A DNA stretch of 64,000 nt from Pseudomonas sp. CC6-YY-74. GTDB taxonomy: Bacteria; Pseudomonadota; Gammaproteobacteria; Pseudomonadales; Pseudomonadaceae. Positions 35,678 through 44,682 of this stretch are shown here, piece after piece. A program made the position numbers and the translations under genes. The stretch is from NCBI RefSeq assembly GCF_002025205.1, contig NZ_CP019947.1:3510001-3574000 (forward strand), written 5' to 3'. Under the pieces are notes generated by a model. The model did not search any database, was not told where the DNA came from, and saw nothing but the letters and a program-made list of their open reading frames with translations. Every line of letters begins with the position of its first letter. Position 1 is the first letter of the stretch.

Positions 35678-36063
35678 ATGAGGGACTCCTCGTTTTTTGT
35701 TGTTTTGACCCTTGCAACTTAGCAGTCCCAGTGGCGACCGCCAGTGAGACTTTGGTCGAGTGCCCGCGCCCAGCCGCGTGCATAAGCCTTTCCAGCCCCC
35801 AGTGGCGCGGCTTACAGGCACACAACCCGAGCCGCCGGGCACCGCCGCCCCTACCAAGGTCGAATGCGCGAGCGCCGCTCTAGTCCGGGATTGACGGGCA
35901 AACCGGCGGTTGTCGCGGTGGCTGTGGCTGCAATCGGTAACCTTCGGCCGATTTTCGGGGCCATACCGCGCTGCCCTGAGCTTCGGCAGCCGGCCATAAA
36001 CCGCCTCATCAGCCTCGGCCTCGCTACAGGCCGCGCAGGTGCAGTACTGGCCACGGCCAGGCA

Positions 36064-36280
36064 GCGCGCCGCGCCTTCTCGGTGTATGTCGATGAGCGCG
36101 ATCAGGTCTGGCTGACCGACTCCGCGGCCAAGGCCATCGTCCATGTCGAGCCGGCCGGGAACGCGTCTAGAGCGTCCCCAGCGACCGAGCAACGCCAACG
36201 TGCGGCAGAGGCTCGACCGCCCCGGCGAAGCCTGGGCGGTCGAGCCGGCAACCGATCGGCTGGTGGTCATTGGTTACTGA
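36064..36280 (+). pseudogene. Relic of a virginiamycin B lyase (Vgb)-type beta-propeller
   Basis: The frame RRAFSVYVDERDQVWLTD continues AAKAIVHVEPAG, a typical propeller blade. It stops at a TAG near 36170 and resumes in another frame as NANVRQRLDRPGEAWAVEPA then TDRLVVIGY before a TGA at 36278. This is the C-terminal end of a Vgb/SMP-30-like lyase, broken by one frameshift, with its 5' part lost. The rest of 35678-36350 contains no gene I can support. Confidence 0.6.
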
Positions 36281-36349
36281 GTCATGCAGGCGTGGGGCGA
36301 ACGCAGTAATCTTTCCACGATTGCGCTCAACCGCCTGTAAGGAGGCCGC

Positions 36350-36979
36350 ATGTCCAGCCCCAGCATGACCCTGTTCTACTCGCCCACCTCGCCCTTCGTA
36401 CGCAAGGTCATGGTGCTGCTGCACGAGACCGGTCAACTCGACCGTGTGGCCTTGCAGCAGGTCCAGGCCACCCCGACCACCACCGACGGCGAACTCAACC
36501 GGCTTAATCCGGCAGGCAAGATCCCGGCATTACGCCTGGCCGACGGCAATGTGCTGCACGACAGCCGGGTGATCCTCGACTACCTCGACCAGCAACATGT
36601 CGGTGACCCGCTGATCCCGCTACAGGGGCCTTCGCGCTGGCGGCGCCTGACCCTGGCCTCCCTGGCCGACGCGATCCTCGACGCGGCCGTGCTGATCCGC
36701 TACGAGACCTTTCTGCGGCCAGCGGACAAGCGCTGGGAGCAATGGCAGCAAGGCCAGCAGGCGAAGATCGAGCGCGCCCTGCAACAGTTCGAAGATGAGG
36801 CGATTGCCGAACTGGCCTGCCACTTCGATATCGCCGCGATCGGCGTCGCCTGCGCCCTCGGCTACCTGGATTTCCGCCAGGCGCAACTGGGCTGGCGCGA
36901 ACGCTTCCCGCAACTGGCCGGCTGGTATGCCGAGAGCAGCCAGCGGCCATCGATGCAGGCCACCCAGCCGCCGGACTGA
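36350..36979 (+). CDS. Glutathione S-transferase family protein
   Basis: 209 residues. N-terminal thioredoxin-like half with MTLFYSPTSPFVRKVMVLLH, the cis-Pro IPAL (KIPALRLADG) and the glutathione-binding Asp-Ser (HDSRVIL), then an all-helical half. Ser is the likely activating residue. Start ATG at 36350 with AAGGAGG 5 bases upstream. The substrate is not known. It is a single gene between the lyase relic and a small membrane protein. Confidence 0.88.
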   Translation: MSSPSMTLFYSPTSPFVRKVMVLLHETGQLDRVALQQVQATPTTTDGELNRLNPAGKIPALRLADGNVLHDSRVILDYLDQQHVGDPLIPLQGPSRWRRLTLASLADAILDAAVLIRYETFLRPADKRWEQWQQGQQAKIERALQQFEDEAIAELACHFDIAAIGVACALGYLDFRQAQLGWRERFPQLAGWYAESSQRPSMQATQPPD

Positions 36980-37227
36980 GCCTGGCAATAGACCGCGTGC
37001 CAATGGCCATGTTGCTGCCATGCCTCGTAGGAACCAGGGGCACGCCGAGTCCTGGCTGGCGATCCGGGCACGAAAGAAAATAGCGTAAAGCAGCGCTGGG
37101 ACGCCGGACTGCAGCAAGCTGGCGCCTACCGAGAGTGCGGCGGCGCAAACTGCCGAGCGCAAACAGACAGCGATTCGGAAAATGCGTAGGTTGCCGCTGG
37201 TGCTTTGCCATTAAGGGTGATCGGCTC

Positions 37228-37668
37228 ATGACCTCGAACAACCCCTATGCCACCCCCCAAGCCATAGTCGCCGACCCGCAAGCGCAGGTTTCAGACGAGC
37301 AGATTGCAGCGCTGCCCATCTCCGACAAGTGGAAACAACGCTTTAGCGCGATTCAGCATGCCGGCGGCCTCAAGATGCCAACGCTCAAGGAGCTGCCGCC
37401 CGCGCAGCGGCGCAAAGCATCCAGTTTCAACATCCTGGCGTTCCTGTTCGGCCCGATCTACTACGCCATCAAAGGCATGTGGAAAAAAAGCCTGACGCTT
37501 TTCCTCGCCTGCGCGGCCGTCGTAATCGCCCTAGGGGTGAGCCTGGATTACCTGGGTTATGGCAATATCGCCAACGCCCTCGGCTATGGCGTGGGTGCGA
37601 TATTCGCCGTACGCGCCAATATCGATTACTACAAGAAGATGGTCTTGAACGACAACGGCTGGTGGTAG
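37228..37668 (+). CDS. Small DUF2628-like membrane protein
   Basis: 146 residues from ATG at 37228 (MTSNNPYATPQAIVADPQ). A cytoplasmic polar stretch up to residue 70 precedes FNILAFLFGPIYYAIKGMW and two further hydrophobic segments (LTLFLACAAVVIALGVSL), then YYKKMVLNDNGWW. This is the layout of DUF2628 proteins. Function unknown. The upstream 90 in-frame residues are rejected as they lack a start signal. Confidence 0.65.
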   Translation: MTSNNPYATPQAIVADPQAQVSDEQIAALPISDKWKQRFSAIQHAGGLKMPTLKELPPAQRRKASSFNILAFLFGPIYYAIKGMWKKSLTLFLACAAVVIALGVSLDYLGYGNIANALGYGVGAIFAVRANIDYYKKMVLNDNGWW

Positions 37669-37849
37669 GGAAGTCCACGCCAAACATGCCTCGACTAACG
37701 ATCATCCGCGAATGGCGTAGGCCTTAGCCATTTCCTTTACCCGCGGCGCCGGCCAGGGTATTACGGCTGCCTGCGCGAAAATGCGGCAGTCGTGATAACG
37801 AGCCGGCACTGCGCCGCCTCACCAACCCACCTAGATGAGAACAGCAGCC

Positions 37850-38320
37850 ATGGCTGAATATGTCGCCCATGTAATCTGGCAGCACGGCGAGCAGGACTTT
37901 CTCGGCAACCGCTATAGCCGCAAGCATCTACTGCGTTTCGATGGTGGCCTGGAGGTCGCGGGTTCGTCCTCGCCTCATGTGGTGCCGCTGCCGATGTCGG
38001 ATGAAAGCGCAGTCGACCCCGAGGAAGCCTTTGTCGCCTCGCTCGCCAGCTGCCATATGCTGTGGTTTCTCTCCATCGCCGCCAAGCGCCGCTTTTGCGT
38101 GGATGACTACCGTGACAGTGCCCGCGGGCTGATGCAGGCGAACGAGGCCGGTAAGCTGTTTATCGCCCAGGTGACCTTACGCCCTGCGGTCAGCTTCTCC
38201 GGTGAGCGCCTGCCCACGCGCGAACAGATCGAGCAGATGCACCATCAGGCCCACGAGGAATGCTTTATCGCCAACTCGGTGAAATCCGAGGTGCGCTGCG
38301 AGCCGCGTTTCGTAGGCTAA
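37850..38320 (+). CDS. OsmC family protein
   Basis: 156 residues from ATG at 37850; ATG at 37835 is possible. The OsmC fold is supported by VDPEEAFVASLASCHMLWF, which carries the resolving or peroxidatic Cys of the pair, and by ANSVKSEVRCEP near the end, holding the second Cys. Such proteins are thiol peroxidases for organic hydroperoxides. A standard OsmC/Ohr assignment cannot be separated further. No OhrR-type gene lies beside it. Confidence 0.85.
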   Translation: MAEYVAHVIWQHGEQDFLGNRYSRKHLLRFDGGLEVAGSSSPHVVPLPMSDESAVDPEEAFVASLASCHMLWFLSIAAKRRFCVDDYRDSARGLMQANEAGKLFIAQVTLRPAVSFSGERLPTREQIEQMHHQAHEECFIANSVKSEVRCEPRFVG

Positions 38321-38367
38321 CGGTACAGCAGCTGGAACGACTCAACTGATCACAACCAAGGAAGACC

Positions 38368-38703
38368 ATGAAAAAGCTCGCACTGCCACTGATCACTCTG
38401 TTGGCGTTCAGCGCCTACACCCTCTATGTGATGCTGCATGCCGAACAGTCCCTGCTGCAGTTCGGCCTGCAATTGATGTCCAGTGCAGACACCGCCCAGG
38501 TAGTGATCGACCTCTATATCCTGGCCGCCCTGGCCTGCGTATGGATGTACCGCGACGCCCAGGCACGCGGCAAATCGTGGATCTACCTGCTACCGTTCTT
38601 TGCGCTGACCGTCGTGTTCGTGTCAGTCGGCCCGCTGCTGTACCTGGTGGTAAAAGCCCTGCGCCAAGACGCACCAGCGGCCCAGCCATCCGCCGCGGTC
38701 TGA
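38368..38703 (+). CDS. DUF2834 family small membrane protein
   Basis: 111 residues. Three hydrophobic segments (LALPLITLLAFSAYTLYVML, VVIDLYILAALACVWM, IYLLPFFALTVVFVSVGPLL) separated by RDAQARGKSW. This is the DUF2834 pattern. Unknown function. ATG at 38368 with AAGGAAG upstream; 47 bases after the OsmC gene, so possibly one transcript. Confidence 0.75.
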   Translation: MKKLALPLITLLAFSAYTLYVMLHAEQSLLQFGLQLMSSADTAQVVIDLYILAALACVWMYRDAQARGKSWIYLLPFFALTVVFVSVGPLLYLVVKALRQDAPAAQPSAAV

Positions 38704-38822
38704 ACCGGAGACACACGCCGTCCTTTATCTCCAATTCAAACACGCCCACCGTCAAGCCCAAGGTGCTCAGTTCGAAGGCAGGGGAGGACGTGATGCATGC
38801 GGACTGACAGGCAGCTGCGCCT

Positions 38823-39263
38823 ATGAAAGCCAGGATTCAAGCCGTTGAACTCAACCATCAGGTGCAGCAGTTACTCGCTGCCTGCCAGCTGCCGACCGAC
38901 GACCTACAGGACGCCGCGAATAACCTGCATCTGTTTGGCTGCCAGGCTGACGACCATCTCGCCGGGCTGGTGGGCCTGCAGATACATGGCGCTGATGCAC
39001 TGTTACGCTCCCTCGCTGTGGCCGACTGCGCACGCGGCCAAGGGCTCGCTGCTGAGTTACTGGCCTACGCCGAACAGCAGGCTACGGCCCATGGCGTGCA
39101 AGCCATCTACCTGCTCACCACCACGGCCGAGGCCTTCTTTACCCAGCGCGGTTACCGCTTGGCCGAACGTTCAGTGGCACCCCCGGCGATTGTCGCGACC
39201 AGGCAGTTCCGCGGGCTTTGCCCGGCCACAGCGGCCTTTATGTGCAAGCATTTGAGTGTCTAG
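38823..39263 (+). CDS. ArsN2-type GNAT acetyltransferase
   Basis: 146 residues. The fold is GNAT, with the acetyl-CoA loop CARGQGLAAELLAYAEQQA and the ending FFTQRGYRLAERS. The sequence VGLQIHGADALLRSLAVA is that of ArsN2-like proteins, linked to arsenic resistance by gene context elsewhere. No other ars gene is nearby, so the arsenic role is inferred only from similarity. The start MKARIQAVELNHQ has no clear RBS. Confidence 0.75.
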   Translation: MKARIQAVELNHQVQQLLAACQLPTDDLQDAANNLHLFGCQADDHLAGLVGLQIHGADALLRSLAVADCARGQGLAAELLAYAEQQATAHGVQAIYLLTTTAEAFFTQRGYRLAERSVAPPAIVATRQFRGLCPATAAFMCKHLSV

Positions 39264-39618
39264 GGGGATAGGACGAAGTCTTGTTCACCGGCCTATCAGT
39301 CCCGTGGCCCAATGCAACCCAGGAGCCTGGCAAAGGCCGCCCACACCTGAATACCACCGTGCTTGCACAGGGCGCCTCTGGTTTAGCGGACAGAATGGTT
39401 TCTATGGGCGCTTCGGGAAGATCGTGGCCGGGCGACGAGGCCGCCCTGTGGCATTCCCCCGCGACTCCAGGCGGCAGCGTCTGCTATCCCTCACGGGGCG
39501 GCGGCCCTCACCCGCACCACTCCCAGGCACGCCAGGCACGGCAGGTTAGTTGCCAGAGTTAGCCGATACCCTGGGTCTAACTCTGCAAGCATTGCCGCAA
39601 TCCGATGAACTCAGATGC
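39264..39618. other. Intergenic region with one inverted repeat
   Basis: 355 bp with no supported gene. The only structure is CAGAGTTAG at 39554-39562 paired with CTAACTCTG at 39577-39585 (9-bp perfect arms, 14-base loop). It lies past the DUF3096 gene stop on the minus strand and may be its terminator or an operator. Confidence 0.5.
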
Positions 39619-39771
39619 TCAAAAGCGCAGGTTGAAATTGCCGGTACCGAAAATCCCCACCAAACCGATGACGATCAAGTAGATGGCCACGATGTAATTC
39701 AACAGCCGCGGCACTACCAGTATCAGGATGCCGGCGATCAGGGAAATCAGAGGAGTCAGTGCAAGAGTCAT
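39619..39771 (-). CDS. DUF3096 small membrane protein (50 aa)
   Basis: 50 residues, ATG at 39771 with AGGA 8 bases upstream and stop TGA at 39619. Reading MTLALTPLISLIAGILILVV then PRLLNYIVAIYLIVIGLVG and IFGTGNFNLRF gives two adjacent membrane segments, the DUF3096 signature. Function unknown; these proteins are common and short in Pseudomonas. Confidence 0.85.
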   Translation of the reverse strand: MTLALTPLISLIAGILILVVPRLLNYIVAIYLIVIGLVGIFGTGNFNLRF

Positions 39772-39885
39772 GGTGTCTTCCTGGCGGATGAATGTGCGGG
39801 TTCTGCAGTGCTCGGTCAGTATGCGCGTGAATCCCTCGAGGCAATAGCAACCATCAACTGATGATTGCCCGCCCTATCGTAGCCT

Positions 39886-41916
39886 TCAATCCAACTGGAA
39901 ACGCCCGGTGTTCTGCGCCAGCACCTGGCTGCCGCGACGCAGTTGCTCGGCCGCTTCGCTCACCGCCTGCGCGCCGTCGAGCATGGTGCTGGCGCCTTGA
40001 TCGACCTGTTGGATATTGCCGCTGACCTCGTCCGCGGTGGCCGCCTGCTGTTCGGCGGCGGTGGCGATCTGCGCCAGGCGGTCGCTGACCCGCTGCACCG
40101 ACTCGACGATCCCGGCCAGATCCTCGCCCATGGCCAGCACGCTGCCGACATCGCCCTCGGCCTGCTGCACGGCCTCTTCCATCAGGCTGACCGACTGACC
40201 GACCACCTTGTGCAGATCGGCAACGGTCTGGGCGATTTCCGCGGTGGAGTTCTGTGTGCGCTGCGACAGCGAGCGCACCTCGTCGGCAACCACGGCGAAG
40301 CCGCGACCCTGCTCGCCGGCACGCGCCGCCTCGATGGCCGCGTTGAGCGCCAGCAGGTTGGTCTGCTCGGCGATACCTTTGATTACGTCGACCACCCGGG
40401 TGATCTGCTCGGTCTGCACGCGCAGCTGCTGCAGGCTCGCGGCACTGTCGCCCAAGCGGCTGCTCAGTTGACGCATGCTGGCGCTGGTACGCACGCTGCG
40501 CTGGTTGCTCTGGTTGGCGATTTCACGGGTCTGCCCGGCTTCCACCGCAGCCTCCTCGCAGCTCTGCGCAACGCTTTGTGCGGTGGCTGCCATCTGCGTG
40601 GCGGCGGTGGCGATTTGGCTCATCTGTCCCTGCTGCTGCTCCACTGCCGCCAGCGCGCTCTGCGCCTGACTGCTGAGCAACTGCACGGTGCCGCCGAGGC
40701 TCTGGCTTTCCTGGTCGACGCCCTGCAGCGAACCACGCAACTGGGCGACCGCGGCATTCAATGCGGTGGCGATGCTCGCCAGGTCGTCTTCGCCATGCAC
40801 CTGCATGTGCACGCGCAAGTCGCCGTCACGCAGGCCCTGCGCGGCAGCAATGATGCCGGCGGTACTGCGCCGAATCGAGGCATTCAGGCAAAACAGCACG
40901 TAGAGCGCCAACAGGGTCAGCACGCCGAACACGGCGATCACCTGCCACATGTCGCGCTGCGCCTGCTGCCGGTAGTTGCCCAGGCTCTGGGCGAACTGCT
41001 GGTACAACGCCTGCTGCAGGCCGGTCAGCTGAGTCTGCAAAGTATCGACGCGTTCGATGAACTGCTGCGGACTCAAGGTCATCGGGCTGGCCTCGAACAT
41101 ATCGCGGTCGATCTCGAGAAGAAACGTGTCGAATCCTTGCTCGGCCGCGACGAATGACGCCTGCAAATCACCCATCGACGGCGACGCCTCCTGACCGAGC
41201 GTCGCACGCGCCTTGATCAACTGGCCGCGCGACTCGTCCAGCGTGCGGCGCAAATCGCGGATCTTGACCCGGCTTTGCAGAGTGAAATGCTCCGAGAACA
41301 CCGCCCCATAACCCTGACTGGCGAAGTCGCCAAGGCTTTCCTGCAAGCGCGGCAGAGTGAAGGTCAGCTGCTCCATCATCAGGTAGGTGTCGAGGTGCGG
41401 ATCGAGAATCAAGCCGCTGTCAGTGGCCACCTGCTCGCGCAGCGCCATCAGTTGCAACAGGGTCTTTTGGTAACGCTCCAGGGCATCCGGTAGCGCCATC
41501 GCGCCCAACACCGCCACACTCAGCTCGGCGCGCAGCGCTTGCAGCGCAGCCAATTGCTCACGCGCCTGGGCGCTCGACGGCACACTCGCCAGCTGCGTAA
41601 CGGCCTGCTCCAGCGCTTGGTCGAGGCCGCCCGCGCGTTGTTGCAGCAGCGCCTTGGCCGACTGGTCGGTGCCCTTCCAGCGCGCCAACAAGGTGCGCTG
41701 GGCGATAATCTCACGCTGCACCGCGCCCAGGGCCTGCACCCCGTGCACCCCCTCCAGCTCATGGTCGATCAGCGTCAGGCGGGCCAGATGATCGCTAGAG
41801 ATCACCCACAACGCATAACCCAGCGGCAGGGCGAACAATACAAACAGCAGCTGAAATTTACGCGCGAAGCTGAAGCGCTCCAATACGCGTATACCCGGCT
41901 TGAGTACTCCAGTCAT
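39886..41916 (-). CDS. Methyl-accepting chemotaxis protein
   Basis: 676 residues. The first membrane segment is about 20-38 and the second about 320-345; between them a nearly 280-residue periplasmic, coiled-coil-rich helical ligand domain resembles the nitrate/sulfate sensor-like type. HAMP follows, then the cytoplasmic signalling bundle with the conserved hairpin tip [20 protein letters not shown] and [16 protein letters not shown]. Ligand unknown. Start ATG at 41916; TTG or GTG alternatives were not needed. The ligand domain, with its repeated AAL and QQR stretches, gives no obvious binding site. Confidence 0.93.
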   Translation of the reverse strand: MTGVLKPGIRVLERFSFARKFQLLFVLFALPLGYALWVISSDHLARLTLIDHELEGVHGVQALGAVQREIIAQRTLLARWKGTDQSAKALLQQRAGGLDQALEQAVTQLASVPSSAQAREQLAALQALRAELSVAVLGAMALPDALERYQKTLLQLMALREQVATDSGLILDPHLDTYLMMEQLTFTLPRLQESLGDFASQGYGAVFSEHFTLQSRVKIRDLRRTLDESRGQLIKARATLGQEASPSMGDLQASFVAAEQGFDTFLLEIDRDMFEASPMTLSPQQFIERVDTLQTQLTGLQQALYQQFAQSLGNYRQQAQRDMWQVIAVFGVLTLLALYVLFCLNASIRRSTAGIIAAAQGLRDGDLRVHMQVHGEDDLASIATALNAAVAQLRGSLQGVDQESQSLGGTVQLLSSQAQSALAAVEQQQGQMSQIATAATQMAATAQSVAQSCEEAAVEAGQTREIANQSNQRSVRTSASMRQLSSRLGDSAASLQQLRVQTEQITRVVDVIKGIAEQTNLLALNAAIEAARAGEQGRGFAVVADEVRSLSQRTQNSTAEIAQTVADLHKVVGQSVSLMEEAVQQAEGDVGSVLAMGEDLAGIVESVQRVSDRLAQIATAAEQQAATADEVSGNIQQVDQGASTMLDGAQAVSEAAEQLRRGSQVLAQNTGRFQLD

Positions 41917-42006
41917 AACGACACCTCAACGAGTCCACCCACACCTGGCAAAAGGTGTGGCAAAGAACATCATCAAGCAAGAATTACGCCGGGCTACTCG
42001 CGTCAG

Positions 42007-42056
42007 CGCTTGTGAAAAAATCGAGCGCCGTCGCGAGCGTTTTTCACAAGCTCTCA
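42007..42056. repeat. GTGAAAA palindromic element, copy 2 (short)
   Basis: GCTTGTGAAAAAATCGAGCG then CCGTCGCGAGCGTTTTTCAC then AAGCTCTCAGG. The arms (CTTGTGAAAAA / TTTTTCACAAG) are a perfect 11-bp inverted repeat, and the internal part of copy 1 is missing. It sits between the chemoreceptor and a retropepsin-like gene, at the latter's 3' side. Confidence 0.8.
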
Positions 42057-42106
42057 GGTCAGGCAAGCAGCGCGGACGGCTGCATGCCGCCTAGGTCAAC
42101 AACCTT

Positions 42107-42607
42107 TCAGCACTGCGGCTGGTTGGCGGTATAGCGCTGCGCCGGATTGATCGCCACGTCGAAATCACGCAAGGCGCTGGCGCCGATCAGCAACGGATAA
42201 TCGAAGTGGCTGCGGTCGGTGAGGTTGACCTCAACAGTGCGCAATTGGTTACCCAGGCAGAGCTGCATATCGACCACCGGACGCTTGGCCACCGCGGGGG
42301 TGCTGGCGGCACCTTGCTCTTCGGCGCGGCTCTTGATTTCGCTGATGCGGGTCAGGGGCTGCTCGAACTGGGTGTCGTCGGCACTCGCCGTGGCCAGGCG
42401 AAAACGCACCCACTCCTGGCCACCACGGCGGAACTGCTCGATGTCCTTGGCCGACAGCGAGGCAGTCACCGCGCCGGTGTCCATCTTGGCTTTCAGGGTT
42501 TGGCCGACTTGCGGCAACTCAATGTATTCGTAGCGCCCGTAGAGCGCCGGCTGATTGGCCATCGCCGGGAAAGCGACCAAGACCAAGAGTGCAGCAACAA
42601 TCTTCAT
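42107..42607 (-). CDS. Retropepsin-like aspartic protease (RimB-type, exported)
   Basis: 166 residues. Signal peptide MKIVAALLVLVAFPAMA precedes a retropepsin-like domain with the catalytic triplet DTG at residues 43-45 (KAKMDTGAVTAS). The remaining sequence matches the same COG4067 family as rimB at 60673, but only this one has a leader, so it acts in the periplasm. Family labels (ATP-dependent zinc protease) are historical and probably misleading. Targets are unknown; relatives affect osmotic tolerance. Confidence 0.8.
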   Translation of the reverse strand: MKIVAALLVLVAFPAMANQPALYGRYEYIELPQVGQTLKAKMDTGAVTASLSAKDIEQFRRGGQEWVRFRLATASADDTQFEQPLTRISEIKSRAEEQGAASTPAVAKRPVVDMQLCLGNQLRTVEVNLTDRSHFDYPLLIGASALRDFDVAINPAQRYTANQPQC

Positions 42608-42695
42608 AACCTGTCAGTGCTCCGTAAAAACGTCAGGAACTCCGACCGGCTCAGCGGCAGATGGTTCGACCGGATGTCGGTTTGCGGCGCGCCAC

Positions 42696-43928
42696 TTATC
42701 TGGCGGGCATGCCCGTCCACAACTCATCCAGGTGGCGAAAACCCCAGTCGGCGGCGGATTCGCGGCTGACGATCTTGTCGCGGCCGACCCAGTCGGCCAG
42801 GTCGATTACTTCCTGGGCAATCGGGGCCTTCGAGGTGGCCGAGAAGAACACCTTGACCCTGGGCATCAACAGCGAAGTAGCGTGCTGCTCCAGCACCACC
42901 CCGAGACGGCCACTCTGCAGGCGCACCAGCGAACCGGTCGGGTAGATACCGACGGCCCGGACAAACGACTGGAACACCTGCTCATCGAAATGCCCCTTGC
43001 TCCACTCCGCCATCTTGTGGATCGACTCAGCCGGCCCCCAGCCAGCCTTGTACGGACGGTTCGAGGTGATCGCGTCATAGACATCGCAGACCGCACCCAT
43101 CCGGGCAAACAGGCTGATCTGCTCACCGACCAGTCGATGCGGGTAGCCGCTGCCATCGACCTTTTCATGGTGATGCAGGCACACATCCAGCACCTGCGCG
43201 CTGACCTGCCGGCTGTCGAGCAGAATCCGCGCGCCCTCCGTGGGATGGCTGCGCATCGTGACAAACTCGCTGTCGCTCAATTTGCCCGGCTTATTCAGCA
43301 GCGCCGACGGTATGCGCATCTTGCCGATGTCATGCAGCAGCCCGGCCATGCCCGCCTCGCGCACCTGAGCCTCGTCCAGGTCGAGTTGCCGCGCCAGGGC
43401 GATCATCAGCGCGCAGACCGCCACCGAGTGCATATAGGTGTATTCATTGGCGTGTTTGAGGCGCGCCAGGCTGATCAGGGCACTGGGCTGACGCATTATC
43501 GAGGCGGAGATTTCATCGACCAACTCGGCCACATGGCCAACGTCAATCGCCCGGCCCATGCGGGCATCGCCGAACATCTGCACCACCGCAGCCTTGGCAC
43601 TGTCGCAGAGCTTGGCGGCACGGCCGATTTCCTCATCCAGATCGGTCCGCCTGCGCTCCACCCGCGGCGCGGCGACCTGCAACACCGCCGCAGTTTCCTC
43701 CTCCACCTGCTCGAGCGTTTGCCCGCTCGACATATCCAGCCCCTTGCTGGTGTCGATCCACAGCTCGCTGATACCGCTGTCGCGGATACGTTGCAGGTCC
43801 TTGGGGTTGCTCAGGAGAAATTGGGTCTTCCAGAACGGATGCTCCATCCATGAACCGCACAGCTCATGGATGTACATACCCTCAAGCAACTCGGTGACGG
43901 AAATGCGCTTAAGCACGAAGGCAACCAT
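42696..43928 (-). CDS. HD-GYP domain cyclic-di-GMP phosphodiesterase
   Basis: 410 residues from ATG at 43928 (MVAFVLKRISVTELL). An N-terminal DUF3391 region (residues 1-130) leads into an HD-GYP domain with HD at 199-200 (LLHDIGKMRIP), HHHEKVDGSGYPHRL holding GYP at 261-263, and RMGAVCDVYDAITSNRPYK. All metal ligands appear intact, so it should degrade c-di-GMP. No receiver or PAS domain is present. Unlike many such proteins it is not next to a histidine kinase. Confidence 0.92.
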   Translation of the reverse strand: MVAFVLKRISVTELLEGMYIHELCGSWMEHPFWKTQFLLSNPKDLQRIRDSGISELWIDTSKGLDMSSGQTLEQVEEETAAVLQVAAPRVERRRTDLDEEIGRAAKLCDSAKAAVVQMFGDARMGRAIDVGHVAELVDEISASIMRQPSALISLARLKHANEYTYMHSVAVCALMIALARQLDLDEAQVREAGMAGLLHDIGKMRIPSALLNKPGKLSDSEFVTMRSHPTEGARILLDSRQVSAQVLDVCLHHHEKVDGSGYPHRLVGEQISLFARMGAVCDVYDAITSNRPYKAGWGPAESIHKMAEWSKGHFDEQVFQSFVRAVGIYPTGSLVRLQSGRLGVVLEQHATSLLMPRVKVFFSATSKAPIAQEVIDLADWVGRDKIVSRESAADWGFRHLDELWTGMPAR

Positions 43929-44056
43929 GGCGACAGTGGGTGGACGCACTAAGCATAAGCCATCCACGACAGTGGCAGACTGGCATCGCGCAGCTATTTT
44001 CCTCCCCCCCCTGCACTCAGCGGCGGTGAAAATGCCGAGCACCGGCGATCCGTGCA
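43929..44056. other. Spacer before the tandem repeats
   Basis: About 128 bp holding the promoter region of the HD-GYP gene. Nothing else is recognised. Confidence 0.3.
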
Positions 44057-44551
44057 AAGCGTGGGGCGATCCGGGCGGCGATCTGTTCGGAGCGAAGCGA
44101 CAGCCCGCCGAATGTGTGGCGTACCGGTGATCGACGGTGCACTGCCTGCGGCGAGTGACACCCTACAGCTCGCGGCTCGCACCAGACGCCGTGCGTGGGG
44201 CGTAGGGCGTAGGGCGGCCTCGGAGCGCAGCGACAGCCCGCCAAATGTGTGACGTAGCGGTGATCGACGGTGCACTGCCTGCGGCGAGTGACACCCTACA
44301 GTTTGCGGCTCGCACCAGACTCCGTGCGTAGGACGTAGGGCGGCCTCGGAGCGAAGCGACAGTCCGCCGAATGTGTGGCGTACAGGTGATCGACGCTGTA
44401 CTGCCTGCGGCGAGTGGCACCCTACAGCTCGCGGCTCGCACCAGACGCCGTGCGTGGGGCGTAGGGCGGTCTCGGAGCGCAGCGACAGCCCGCCGGATGT
44501 GGGGCGTAGGGGTGATCGACGCTGCACTGCCTGCGGCGAGTGGCACCCAAC
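44057..44551. repeat. Tandem repeat array, unit 126 bp, about four copies
   Basis: The motif GGTGATCGACG starts at 44126, 44259, 44385 and 44511, so spacings are 133, 126 and 126 bp; the first unit carries a 7-bp duplication (CGTAGGG twice). Each unit reads roughly GGAGCGAAGCGACAGCCCGC ... CACTGCCTGCGGCGAGT ... CACCAGACGCCGTGCGT. A divergent copy lies at 54034-54150. Long minus-strand open frames across the array are repeats, not genes. It lies between the HD-GYP gene and dbpA. Confidence 0.85.
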
Positions 44552-44682
44552 GAATCATGGATTGCTCGAGGCCATGGGGCGGAGCCAAGGGCGCCGCGGC
44601 GATGCCCCTCGGTCGCACCAGCAGTAACGCCAGCGTCCCCGCCTGCTACACTGCGCGCCATTTCGATTTGCAGGCCTGAACC

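Noticed and set aside
39281..39562. 93-residue plus-strand open frame
   Set aside because: No RBS, low-complexity proline- and glycine-rich product, and no family features; probably noise in a GC-rich gap.
44057..44551. CRISPR-like array
   Set aside because: Units are 126 bp and contiguous, with no short repeats separated by unique spacers and no cas genes.
44163..44618. Long minus-strand open frames with repeated GVWCEPRAVGCHSPQAV-like peptides
   Set aside because: They are translations of the 126-bp tandem repeats in several frames, without RBS or family features; one repeated DNA unit explains them.
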